Of a stretch of DNA of 39,579 nucleotides, positions 26,887 to 34,909 are shown piece after piece. The notes beneath the pieces were generated by a model. That model was not told where the DNA came from, did not search any database, and saw nothing but the letters and a program-made list of their open reading frames with translations. This stretch comes from an uncultured Peptococcaceae bacterium (GTDB lineage Bacteria > Bacillota > Dehalobacteriia > UBA4068 > UBA4997). The DNA is taken from assembly GCA_947647555.1 (NCBI GenBank), contig CANSKT010000006.1, positions 1 through 39,579 on the forward strand, in the 5' to 3' direction. The stretch's first letter is position 1; the number at the start of each line of letters is the position of its first letter. The position numbers and the translations under genes were made by a program.

Positions 26887-28344
26887 TTACCAGGGCAACA
26901 TACTATTAAACAATGCGCTGCTGCAAATTTCTGTCAACCAGTTAGGCAACAGACCAAAGGCAAGCAACAAGGCCACAGACAACCACAATGCCAGCTGATA
27001 AGAACGTCCGCTGGGCTTGATTTTATCAGCAGCCGGCGGCAGCAACTCGATTTCCGCCGGACGCATATACATCTCCCGAATTACGGCTGCATAATATACC
27101 AGCGAAAGCGCACTGTTCAACACCAAAATCAGTGCCAGCACCAGATACCAGCCACCCAGACCAACAGCCGGCACCACCATCAGCATTTTACCCCAGAAGC
27201 CCAGCAGCGGCGGCACACCGCCGAATGATAACAGCAACAGCATCAGAGCAGCCGCCAACCCCGGCATTTGTTTGCCCAGACCACGGAAGTGCTGCATCAT
27301 GGTACCGCCCTTGCGCTCCAAAACAATTTGCAGCGCAAAGAAGCAGGCAATCGCCATCAACGCATGCGCCAGAATATGCACGAAAGAACCCACAATGGCA
27401 GTTCCGCCGACCACAAAACCAACGCCAATATTACCGGCATGCGCCACACTGGAATAAGCAATCATGCGCTTAACATCTTTCTGCTTTAAAGCCAGCACAT
27501 TGCCAACCGTCATGGTAACAGCGCACAAAACACCCAACAGCAACGCAGCCAGCGGCGCAAACACCGCCGAATAAACCACGATAATTTTCAGCGCCACCAC
27601 AAAAGCACCCTTCTGCGTTACGCCAGACAAAAAGCCCGTGGTTGGCGAGGGAGAACCGGTGTAGGTATCCGCCGCCCACCAGTGAAACGGCACCAGCGCC
27701 ATTTTATAGCCAAAACCGGCCAGCAGTAGCACCAAAGCCACAATCAGCAATGGGTGCGCTCCCAATATGGCCATCGCCTGCGCGCAGTTCTGCAAATTCA
27801 TCGTGCCGGTAAAACCATATAATAAGGAAAGACCATACAAAATCAAAGCTGAAGCAAAGGCGCCGCTGATAAAATATTTCAGTGCAGCCTCGCCGCCCTG
27901 CGAATTGTTCAACTCTGCCAGCGGCAACACATATGTGGTAATGCTCACCAGTTCAAACGCCACCACCAATGTGATAAAATCCGTGGAACTGGGAATAATC
28001 AGCAAACCAAGCATCGCCATTAACAGCAGCGCATAATACTCTCTGGCCCGATAAACCCTGGCCGTAAAATCATGCGAGCCGATAACATTCAACAAGGCCA
28101 GCCCCAGCAGCATCACCTTAACCAGCACGGCAAAATTATTAACCGCATAAGCGCCGCCCATAATATAATCATTTACCCCCCAAAGGGATAAACACATCAG
28201 CAAATCCGCCGCCAGACCGCCGGCCGCAACCAGCCAGGCCATAGTCCGCGCACGCCCGGGCAGCAACATAATTATCACTGCCAACACCAGCAGCAGCAAT
28301 TCCGGCAAAAGCATAATCAACTGTTCAAGAGTCAGTGAATTCAT
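26887..28344 (-). CDS. nuoN: Complex I subunit NuoN
   Basis: The 485-residue protein is the NuoN antiporter-like subunit, normally located next to NuoK in the membrane arm. Characteristic segments are LVVAFELVSITTYVLPL (helix 5 Glu), KMALVPFHWWAADTYTGSPSPTTGFLS (helix 7 Lys and the NuoN-type signature WAADTY-GSP), and KDVKRMIAYSSVAHAGN. It starts at ATG 28344 directly at the end of nuoM1, with GGGAGG upstream. Only one NuoN is encoded here. Confidence 0.95.
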   Translation of the reverse strand: MNSLTLEQLIMLLPELLLLVLAVIIMLLPGRARTMAWLVAAGGLAADLLMCLSLWGVNDYIMGGAYAVNNFAVLVKVMLLGLALLNVIGSHDFTARVYRAREYYALLLMAMLGLLIIPSSTDFITLVVAFELVSITTYVLPLAELNNSQGGEAALKYFISGAFASALILYGLSLLYGFTGTMNLQNCAQAMAILGAHPLLIVALVLLLAGFGYKMALVPFHWWAADTYTGSPSPTTGFLSGVTQKGAFVVALKIIVVYSAVFAPLAALLLGVLCAVTMTVGNVLALKQKDVKRMIAYSSVAHAGNIGVGFVVGGTAIVGSFVHILAHALMAIACFFALQIVLERKGGTMMQHFRGLGKQMPGLAAALMLLLLSFGGVPPLLGFWGKMLMVVPAVGLGGWYLVLALILVLNSALSLVYYAAVIREMYMRPAEIELLPPAADKIKPSGRSYQLALWLSVALLLAFGLLPNWLTEICSSALFNSMLPW

Positions 28345-29862
28345 TTATCTCACACCTCCCAGCAAGTCGATAATGTAACCGGTGCCCTGCGCCACCATAT
28401 CCGTAATCGGCGCCGGCCAAACGCCAAGCACCAAAACCAATACGCCCAAAACCAGCAGCGGCACTGTCTGAAACCACTGCAAATCATGCGGCTTTTTCTC
28501 CTGCAAATCCGCGGAGGGCTGGCCAAAATATGCCCTTTCCAAAGCCCAGAGATAATAAGCCGCCGTTACAATCATGGAAAGCATGGCAATCACCGTCAAC
28601 AGCTTGTTAACACTGAAAGCGCCCAGAAAAACCTGCAACTCTGGAATAAAACCAAGCAGGCCGGGCAGACCAACCGAAGCAAAGAAAGTGAATACCGTAA
28701 TCGCAGAAAGCCGCGGCAGCACGGAAGCCACACCGCCCAAATCGCCAATTCGCCGCGTGCCAACGCTATGCTGCAAAATACCGCAAACCATAAACAGCAT
28801 GGCAGAAATCAGACCATGCGCAAACATTTGCAAAACCGCACCATTAAATGCCCTCTCCTGCAACATTGCCATGCCGAAAAGCAACAAACCCATATGGCTT
28901 ACCGAAGAATAAGCAATCATCTTCTTTAAATCGTCCTGCGCCAGCGCCAAAACCGCGCCCCACAACATACTGATAATACCCAGCACCGCCATAGGCAGCG
29001 CATAATGCACCGCGGCCTCCGGCATCAAACCAAAAGCAAAGCGCACCAAGCCATAACCGCCCATTTTCAACATCACGGCCGCCAGGAAAACGGAACCACC
29101 CGTCGGCGCTTCCACGTGTGCGTCCGGCAGCCAGGTATGAAACGGCACCGTCGGTATTTTCACCGCAAAACCAAAGAATAAGGCCGGGAAAATCAGATAT
29201 TGCAAATTGAGCGGCAGACTAACCCCACCAGAACGCAGCATTTCACTAATAGCCACAAAATCAAAGGTAAAAATGCCCGTCTGCTGGAAATTCCAAATAA
29301 CAATGGCAAAAATACCCACTAACATCACCAAAGACGCCACATGTGTATATATGAAGAATTTAATTGCCGCATAACGCCGCCGGGGGCCGCCCCAGCCTAA
29401 AATCAGGAAATACATGGGAATTAAAACCAGTTCCCAGAACAAATAGAACAGGAAAAAATCCAGCGCCACAAAAACGCCAATCAGACCACATTCCAGCAAC
29501 AGAAGCAGCGTGAAAAAGGTACGCAAATCCTTATGCTCATCATAGGAAAGCAGCACCACCAACGGCGTCAGCAGGCTGGTCAGAAAAACCAGCGGCATGC
29601 TAAGACCGTCCAGACCGACTGTGTAGGTAATACCCAAACTGTCAATCCAATTCACCGAGCCGAAGAATTGATAATTACCAGACGGCAACTGCCAATCATA
29701 CAAAGCCAGCATATAAAGATTAACCGCCAATGGCAGCAGTGAAACAGCCAGCGCCAGACCCTTAATAAAGGCCGGTTGTTTATTCAGCGTACCGCCGATA
29801 AAAACCACGGCCGCGCCAAGCAGGGGCAGAAACAGCAGAATGTTCAGCAAATCAAAACTCAT
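28345..29862 (-). CDS. nuoM: Complex I subunit NuoM, first copy (antiporter-like)
   Basis: The 505-residue protein is a NuoM-type subunit. The channel residues are present: FLFYLFWELVLIPMYF (helix 5 Glu), VKIPTVPFHTWLPDAHVEAPT (Lys), LKMGGYGLVR (Lys) and GFIPELQVFLG (helix 12 Glu). It is clearly different from the second NuoM in many positions, so this is not a recent or assembly duplication. The start is ATG 29862 (MSFDLLNILLF), overlapping the nuoL stop by 4 nt (ATGA); the open frame extending to 29994 lies inside nuoL and is not used. Gene order L-M-N is canonical, with the extra NuoM placed after NuoN. Confidence 0.95.
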   Translation of the reverse strand: MSFDLLNILLFLPLLGAAVVFIGGTLNKQPAFIKGLALAVSLLPLAVNLYMLALYDWQLPSGNYQFFGSVNWIDSLGITYTVGLDGLSMPLVFLTSLLTPLVVLLSYDEHKDLRTFFTLLLLLECGLIGVFVALDFFLFYLFWELVLIPMYFLILGWGGPRRRYAAIKFFIYTHVASLVMLVGIFAIVIWNFQQTGIFTFDFVAISEMLRSGGVSLPLNLQYLIFPALFFGFAVKIPTVPFHTWLPDAHVEAPTGGSVFLAAVMLKMGGYGLVRFAFGLMPEAAVHYALPMAVLGIISMLWGAVLALAQDDLKKMIAYSSVSHMGLLLFGMAMLQERAFNGAVLQMFAHGLISAMLFMVCGILQHSVGTRRIGDLGGVASVLPRLSAITVFTFFASVGLPGLLGFIPELQVFLGAFSVNKLLTVIAMLSMIVTAAYYLWALERAYFGQPSADLQEKKPHDLQWFQTVPLLVLGVLVLVLGVWPAPITDMVAQGTGYIIDLLGGVR

Positions 29863-31751
29863 AACAGGCTCACACCCCCAATCGCCACCAGCAGCAACAC
29901 AAACACGCCGCCCAACACCAGCGCCAAATAGCCCTGCAAACCGCCGGACGCATAACGCCGCATATAACCGCCGAAGCCGCTGACTACAAAGCAAAAGCCG
30001 CGTATCAGGCCATCGACCACATAATAATCAAACCAACGGCAGAAAGTTGCCAGCCCCAGGTTAACCCTGGCTACCAAATTCACCAGCCCGTCAATTACAT
30101 ATTTATCAATCACATCGGCCAACTCCGCAAAACGCACAGCAAACCAGTAAGAAATCTTTTCATAAAGTCGGTCTATATAATAACGGTTCAGAAGCAGCTT
30201 ATGCAACGGCGCGGCAGCTTTGGCCGCCTTATCCGCCGAGAAAACATTGAATAAATAAACTGCCGCCGAAAGACCAATGCCGATTATCACCGCAAATATG
30301 GAAACTATCATCGGCAAATGCGTGGACGCACTGTGCGTATGCCCCGTTAAAAGTACGGTTATCGGCTGCGTCAAAGCGCCACTACCCAGCGCGAAGAATG
30401 ACAACACCACCAACGGCGCAATCATCGGCACACTGCTTTCATGGCCATGATAATCGCCGCGCTTTGGGCCACAGAAAACGACAAAGAACAAACGGAACAT
30501 ATAAAATGCCGTCAACAAGCTGGTCAAAGCCAGCAGCCAGAAAACTGGCGGCGCGGCCAAATATGCAGCCAACAAAATTTCGTCCTTACTCCAAAAACCA
30601 GCAAAAGGCGGCAGGCCGGCAATAGATACCGTGGCGCAAAGGATAGTCAGGCCGGTTACTTTCTGATATTTGAGCAAACCGCCCATCTCATAAATATCAT
30701 TGGTACCGGTACCATGAATAGCCGAACCAGCGCCCATGAACAGCAGTGCCTTAAAGAAAGCATGGTTAACCAGATGCAAAATAGCAGCCACATAGTTCAA
30801 CGCGCCCAGCGATACCACCATAAAGCCCAGTTGGCTCAGAGTGGAAAATGCCAGAATACGCTTGAAATCACGATTAACTACCGCCATCAAAGCCGTACCC
30901 AGTGCGGTAACCGTACCGATAATCAGCATGAAATCCGTAGTTTTGGGCGTTAAAGCAAACAATGGGAAAAGCCGCGCGCACAGATAAATGCCAGCCTTAA
31001 CCATGGTGGCCGCATGAATTAAAGCAGAAACCGGCGTGGGGCCCTCCATAGCGTCTGGCAGCCAGACATGTAACGGGAACTGGGCTGATTTGCCAATCAC
31101 ACCGCCAAAGATACAAAGCGTGGCAATCGTCAGCCAAAATTCATCATAATTACCGGCCGCCGCCTGGCTCAACATGACACTATATTCCACACTGCCAAAC
31201 ATATCAAACAGCAGAATAATGCCAACCAACATAACCACATCGCCGACACGCGTTACCAGAAAGGCCTTTTTGGCCGCAGCCGCCGCACTGGGCTTAAAGA
31301 ACCAGAAACCAATCAGCAAATATGAGCAAAGACCCATAATCTCCCAAAAGATAAAGGCTTGCAGCAGGTTATCGGCCAATACCACCGAAAGCATGGAAAA
31401 GACGAACAACTGCACCTCTGCAAAAAAGCGCAGCAAACCACTTTCATGCTCCATATAACCATAGGCATAAAGCAAAATCAGAGTTGCCAGAAAAGCCACC
31501 AGCAACAGCAAAATCAGCGATAGCTTATCCAGCAGAAAACCAAATTGCAAATTATCAAACCAGGTGAACGACAAACTGGCAGACTCCCCTGCAAAAACCG
31601 CCGGCGCACAGGCCAGCGCCAGGCAAAATGAAAGCACCGTGCCGCACATACCCAGCCAGGCAGATTTCAGTCCCAGCTTTTTGCCTAAAAGCAGCGTTAA
31701 CAGCAATGTGACCAAAACCGGCAATGGTATTAACCAAAAATAACCCAGCAT
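29859..31751 (-). CDS. nuoL: Complex I subunit NuoL with elongated lateral helix
   Basis: The 630-residue NuoL is the distal antiporter subunit, with LPDAMEGPTPVSALIHAATMVKAG (family signature), and the C-terminal amphipathic helix that runs along the membrane arm. From the Tyr of RLYEK (residue 530) to the final anchor helix motif GGLQGY there are about 79 residues, compared with roughly 50-55 in typical NuoL proteins recalled from other bacteria. The excess is a near-tandem repeat: DKYVIDGLV (549-557) and DYYVVDGLI (575-583), 26 residues apart. A longer lateral helix fits a membrane arm with one more antiporter subunit. It starts at ATG 31751 with GGGAGAAA. Confidence 0.95.
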   Translation of the reverse strand: MLGYFWLIPLPVLVTLLLTLLLGKKLGLKSAWLGMCGTVLSFCLALACAPAVFAGESASLSFTWFDNLQFGFLLDKLSLILLLLVAFLATLILLYAYGYMEHESGLLRFFAEVQLFVFSMLSVVLADNLLQAFIFWEIMGLCSYLLIGFWFFKPSAAAAAKKAFLVTRVGDVVMLVGIILLFDMFGSVEYSVMLSQAAAGNYDEFWLTIATLCIFGGVIGKSAQFPLHVWLPDAMEGPTPVSALIHAATMVKAGIYLCARLFPLFALTPKTTDFMLIIGTVTALGTALMAVVNRDFKRILAFSTLSQLGFMVVSLGALNYVAAILHLVNHAFFKALLFMGAGSAIHGTGTNDIYEMGGLLKYQKVTGLTILCATVSIAGLPPFAGFWSKDEILLAAYLAAPPVFWLLALTSLLTAFYMFRLFFVVFCGPKRGDYHGHESSVPMIAPLVVLSFFALGSGALTQPITVLLTGHTHSASTHLPMIVSIFAVIIGIGLSAAVYLFNVFSADKAAKAAAPLHKLLLNRYYIDRLYEKISYWFAVRFAELADVIDKYVIDGLVNLVARVNLGLATFCRWFDYYVVDGLIRGFCFVVSGFGGYMRRYASGGLQGYLALVLGGVFVLLLVAIGGVSLL

Positions 31752-31775
31752 CTTATTTCTCCCATTTGTTTATAC

Positions 31776-32255
31776 TTAATTCTTCACATTCTCCGTGTTA
31801 TCCTGAATAACCTGGTCGGCCTCTGGCTCCGGTTCTATCTCTCCTGATAAATCCTCCACCACTTGCCAATCCTTATCTTCCTGCATAGCCTCCAGCATCT
31901 CCGCATAGGTTTTGGTTTCCCATGGCTCAATGCTGATATTATAGCTTAATGTTGTATCTTCCAAACTCAGCTGACCAAAATCGCCCAATTCCCTTTCTCT
32001 TATCAAATAGGCTGTGGCGGCATGGTCCTGTGTATCATAAGTCTGCGCAAAACGCATGGAAACCAGCTTGCCCTGCTCCCAGGTCATGGTATTGGTAACA
32101 TACCGCAGACCGTTTTCCTTGTTCACATTCTGCTCCACCACCAAAACCGCGTCCTTGCCCGGTTCCGGCTCGGTGCAGGCCGTAAGGCCAAACAACAAAC
32201 TTAAAAGCAGCAGTGGCCAGAACAATCTTTTTAAGTTTTTTCCTTGCATTCTCAT
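31776..32255 (-). CDS. Predicted lipoprotein inside the complex I operon
   Basis: The 159-residue product has a basic N-terminus, a hydrophobic stretch (LFWPLLLLSLLFGLTAC) and a lipobox LTAC with lipidated Cys27, followed by TEPEPGKDAVLVVEQNVN. The mature domain is acidic, beta-like in pattern, without cysteines beyond the lipid one, and ends in an acidic tail rich in Glu. No family is recognised and it is not a known complex I subunit. It lies 44 nt after nuoK and 24 nt before nuoL, so it is co-transcribed. ATG 32255 is chosen with the GGGGTGAGG region; 32249 is the alternative. It could be an accessory or assembly factor on the outer face, which is inference. Confidence 0.82.
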   Translation of the reverse strand: MRMQGKNLKRLFWPLLLLSLLFGLTACTEPEPGKDAVLVVEQNVNKENGLRYVTNTMTWEQGKLVSMRFAQTYDTQDHAATAYLIRERELGDFGQLSLEDTTLSYNISIEPWETKTYAEMLEAMQEDKDWQVVEDLSGEIEPEPEADQVIQDNTENVKN

Positions 32256-32299
32256 GCGCCTCACCCCTAAATACATAAATCCCCAAGCAAACCGGCATA

Positions 32300-32725
32300 T
32301 CAGCCGCGCAATGTATGGAACTGTTCCACATCAATAGTTCCGTTTCTTCTATATAAATACAGGCCAATCGCCAGCCCAACCGCAACTTCTGCCGCGGCCA
32401 GCGCCAACACCAGCACAGCCATTACACTGCCGGAACTTTGGCCAAGATATTGACTGAAAGCCACAAAATTAATATTAGCGGCATTAAGCATCAATTCAAG
32501 AGAAATAATCAAAGCAATCAGATTACGGCGCGTCATCACACCAAGCAGGCCAATCGTGAAAAGCGCGGCCGCCAAAAGCAGATAATGCGTCAGGCTTAAA
32601 TGAAAAACAAAATACACGCCCTGATGAAACATTTCAGCCAGGTCAAAATTGCTTAACCAATTGACAACGGCCGCCAAACAAGGCAACAGCACACGGTCAA
32701 AAATTCTTTCAATCGTTTCAAGCAT
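32300..32725 (-). CDS. nuoK: Complex I subunit NuoK with N-terminal extension
   Basis: NuoK is the small MrpC-like subunit with three helices. The core from residue 44 (SLTHYLLLAAALFTIGLLG) matches normal NuoK, including the essential membrane Glu residues in IISLELMLNAANINF and ALAAAEVAVGLAIGLYLYR. The gene starts at ATG 32725 with AGGGGG at 8 nt. This gives 141 residues, about 41 more than typical; the additional N-terminal part (LETIERIFDRVLLPCLAAVVNW...) is amphipathic to hydrophobic. Internal starts lack a ribosome binding site, so the extension seems to be translated. Confidence 0.93.
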   Translation of the reverse strand: MLETIERIFDRVLLPCLAAVVNWLSNFDLAEMFHQGVYFVFHLSLTHYLLLAAALFTIGLLGVMTRRNLIALIISLELMLNAANINFVAFSQYLGQSSGSVMAVLVLALAAAEVAVGLAIGLYLYRRNGTIDVEQFHTLRG

Positions 32726-32737
32726 TTCCGCAGCCCC

Positions 32738-33289
32738 CTACTCGGTTTTTTCCCCGGCTTCCAACGGCTCCGGCTCCATTTTGCTGGAAGTCACAATCGC
32801 CGCCACCAACGCCGCCAACAGCAACGCCGCCACTGTTTCAAAAGCAATTACATATTGATTTAACAGGCCGTCCGCCAACTCGGTATAAGGCAGTGGCGCA
32901 ATATCGGCGGTGTCCATAGCCAGCGGCCAACCGCTGAAATGCGTATAGAAAATCGCCCCGGCCAAACTGCCGCCCACCAGTATGGCCGCCAAAATACTCG
33001 TCAGCCATTTATGCCGCCACTTATTGGTCTGGCGCATATCCGCCGCGCTACGGTTAATCAAAAACAGCGCCAACACAATCAAAATCGCCACCGAACCGGC
33101 ATAGACAATCACCTGTACGCCGCCCAGATAATCAGCCTGCAAGCTGAAATAAATCCCGGCCACACAAAGCAGCGCCGCCATAAAGGATAAAAAAGCATGT
33201 ATCATATTACGAAAAATCAACGTACCCAGAGCAAAAAGCAACAACAGGCCGCCTAACGCCCAAAAGGTTAAAGTTTGTAAAATCTGCAT
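32738..33289 (-). CDS. nuoJ: Complex I subunit NuoJ
   Basis: The 183-residue membrane subunit has five predicted helices and the conserved block LGGVQVIVYAGSVAILIVLALFL around the pi-bulge helix TM3. Length equals that of other NuoJ. The start is ATG 33289, sharing one base with the nuoI stop (TGATG), with AAAAGGAGGGG upstream. It ends with a short acidic tail. Confidence 0.94.
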   Translation of the reverse strand: MQILQTLTFWALGGLLLLFALGTLIFRNMIHAFLSFMAALLCVAGIYFSLQADYLGGVQVIVYAGSVAILIVLALFLINRSAADMRQTNKWRHKWLTSILAAILVGGSLAGAIFYTHFSGWPLAMDTADIAPLPYTELADGLLNQYVIAFETVAALLLAALVAAIVTSSKMEPEPLEAGEKTE

Positions 33290-33798
33290 CACTTTTCCCC
33301 TCCTTTTGGCAAATCCGGCGCGGCCACTTCAGCCGCCGGCGATACAGCTGGCCGCGGTGGTACCGGCTTTGGCAGAGGCGGCTTGGCTCCATACGTGGAA
33401 AGCTGCTTATCCATATTATTATTCGCCAGCAAATCCTGCGGCACATCGGCCGAATTATAAACTGCCGTTTCAAACTCCAACGTCAGGTGCAGACAACTCT
33501 TGGGACAAGCCTCCACACAAAGACCGCAATAAAGACAATACTGCCGCTCCATCACAAACTCGGTGCAATACTTTTTATTATTTTCGTCTTTCTCAAATTT
33601 CTGCCGAATAACCTTATTAGGACAGGCCATGGCACAAAGTCCGCAGCTTATGCAGGCTTCCTGATCAAGCGCGAACATACCGCCGCGCCAACGTGTTGGC
33701 AAATGCGGCTTTTCCTCGGGGTATTTTTCCGTCAAACGCGGACTTACCGCCTCCTTGACCGTCACCCCCAGGCCCTTGAGAATACCCTTTCCAAACAT
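33289..33798 (-). CDS. nuoI: Complex I subunit NuoI (2 x [4Fe-4S])
   Basis: NuoI carries clusters N6a and N6b, which pass electrons to NuoB. The 169-residue protein has Cys49-x2-Cys52-x2-Cys55-x3-Cys59-Pro and Cys88-x2-Cys91-x2-Cys94-x3-Cys98-Pro. The C-terminal 45 residues or so are Pro/Ala/Lys-rich (PPLPKPVPPRPAVSPAAE) and appear disordered, an unusual tail. In the absence of NuoEFG, NuoI is a plausible docking site for ferredoxin. It follows nuoH by 15 nt. Confidence 0.95.
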   Translation of the reverse strand: MFGKGILKGLGVTVKEAVSPRLTEKYPEEKPHLPTRWRGGMFALDQEACISCGLCAMACPNKVIRQKFEKDENNKKYCTEFVMERQYCLYCGLCVEACPKSCLHLTLEFETAVYNSADVPQDLLANNNMDKQLSTYGAKPPLPKPVPPRPAVSPAAEVAAPDLPKGGEK

Positions 33799-33813
33799 TT
33801 TGTGAATGCCTCC

Positions 33814-34860
33814 CTATATTAAATACAGCACAACACCGGTTACCAACATATTAAGTAAGGTTAATGGCACCAGAATTTTCCAGCAAAAACTAAGCACATA
33901 GTCAGCCCGGATACGCGGCAACGTCCAGCGCACCCAGATAAACACCGACATAATAACAAATGTTTTTAAGATAAACCAGAGCCAACCCGGCAGAAACGGA
34001 CCGCTAAAACCGCCCAAAAACAGCGTAGTCGCCAAACCGGCCGCCACAAACATATTACAATATTCCGCCAGATAAAACAGCGCATAACGCATGCCTGAAT
34101 ATTCAGTGAAAACGCCGGCCGTCAACTCACTCTCACCCTCCGGCAGGTCAAACGGCGCCCGGTTACATTCCGCCACAGCGGAGATAATGTAAACCACAAA
34201 AGCCAGCGGCTGCACAAATACCAACCACAAATGCTGCTGCTGAAAATGAACAATTTCGGTCAGGTTAAAAGTTCCAGCCACCATAATCACGCTTAAAAGC
34301 GCAAAAGCCTGTGGCACTTCATAACTGATAGCCTGATTAACCACGCGCATGCCGCCAATCAGCGAATATTTATTGTTAGAAGCATAACCGGCCAGCAACA
34401 CCGGCAAAGAAGCCAGCGTGGTAACAGCCAAAACATAAACCACACCCAGTTTCAAATCCAGCGCCGCCATGCCCTCGCCAAAGGGAATAGCCGCCAACGC
34501 CAGCATCGGCGGTACAAAAGCCAACAGCGCCGCCAGTAAATGCACTGGCTTATCCGCCTTATCTGGCACAATATCCTCTTTCATTACCAGCTTGATTGCA
34601 TCGCCAATCGTTTGCAGCCAGCCGTTCGGCCCCAGACGGTTCGGCCCTGGTCGCCGCTGAATATAACCAGCCAGCTTGCGCTCCCAGATTACATAAAACA
34701 AAGCGCAAAGCACACAGACAACAACAATAGCAACCCAGTAAACCGCCGTCATCAAAACGTCGGTCAGGCCAAGCGGCAGCCCCAGCCACCCCAACAGCCA
34801 ATTAAAAACCCAGCGCACCAGGCCGGCAATATTAACAAAAATATTGTTAATAAATTCCAT
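33814..34860 (-). CDS. nuoH: Complex I subunit NuoH
   Basis: The 348-residue membrane subunit forms part of the quinone cavity. Conserved segments are ERKLAGYIQRRPGPNRLGPNGWLQTIGDAIKL, the loop MRVVNQAISYEVPQ, and AECNRAPFDLPEGESELTAG with the acid cluster, plus FIWVRWTLPRIRADYVLSFCWK near the end. The lipophilic quinone could be menaquinone, as usual in this group. It starts at ATG 34860, 49 nt after nuoD, the largest gap in the first half of the operon. Confidence 0.96.
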   Translation of the reverse strand: MEFINNIFVNIAGLVRWVFNWLLGWLGLPLGLTDVLMTAVYWVAIVVVCVLCALFYVIWERKLAGYIQRRPGPNRLGPNGWLQTIGDAIKLVMKEDIVPDKADKPVHLLAALLAFVPPMLALAAIPFGEGMAALDLKLGVVYVLAVTTLASLPVLLAGYASNNKYSLIGGMRVVNQAISYEVPQAFALLSVIMVAGTFNLTEIVHFQQQHLWLVFVQPLAFVVYIISAVAECNRAPFDLPEGESELTAGVFTEYSGMRYALFYLAEYCNMFVAAGLATTLFLGGFSGPFLPGWLWFILKTFVIMSVFIWVRWTLPRIRADYVLSFCWKILVPLTLLNMLVTGVVLYLI

Positions 34861-34909
34861 GATATTTTCCTCAAATTTTTAATTTATTTGTTTAGCTTTG
34901 CTATTAATA

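Noticed and set aside
25381-29862. Two nuoM genes as a recent tandem duplication or assembly artefact
   Set aside because: The proteins differ at many positions, are separated by nuoN and have distinct ends, so the duplication is old or the genes have different origins.
29863-29994. Longer N-terminus for the first NuoM
   Set aside because: The additional 44 codons lie inside nuoL, have unrelated Arg/Cys-rich sequence, and the ATGA overlap at 29862 gives a normal NuoM start.
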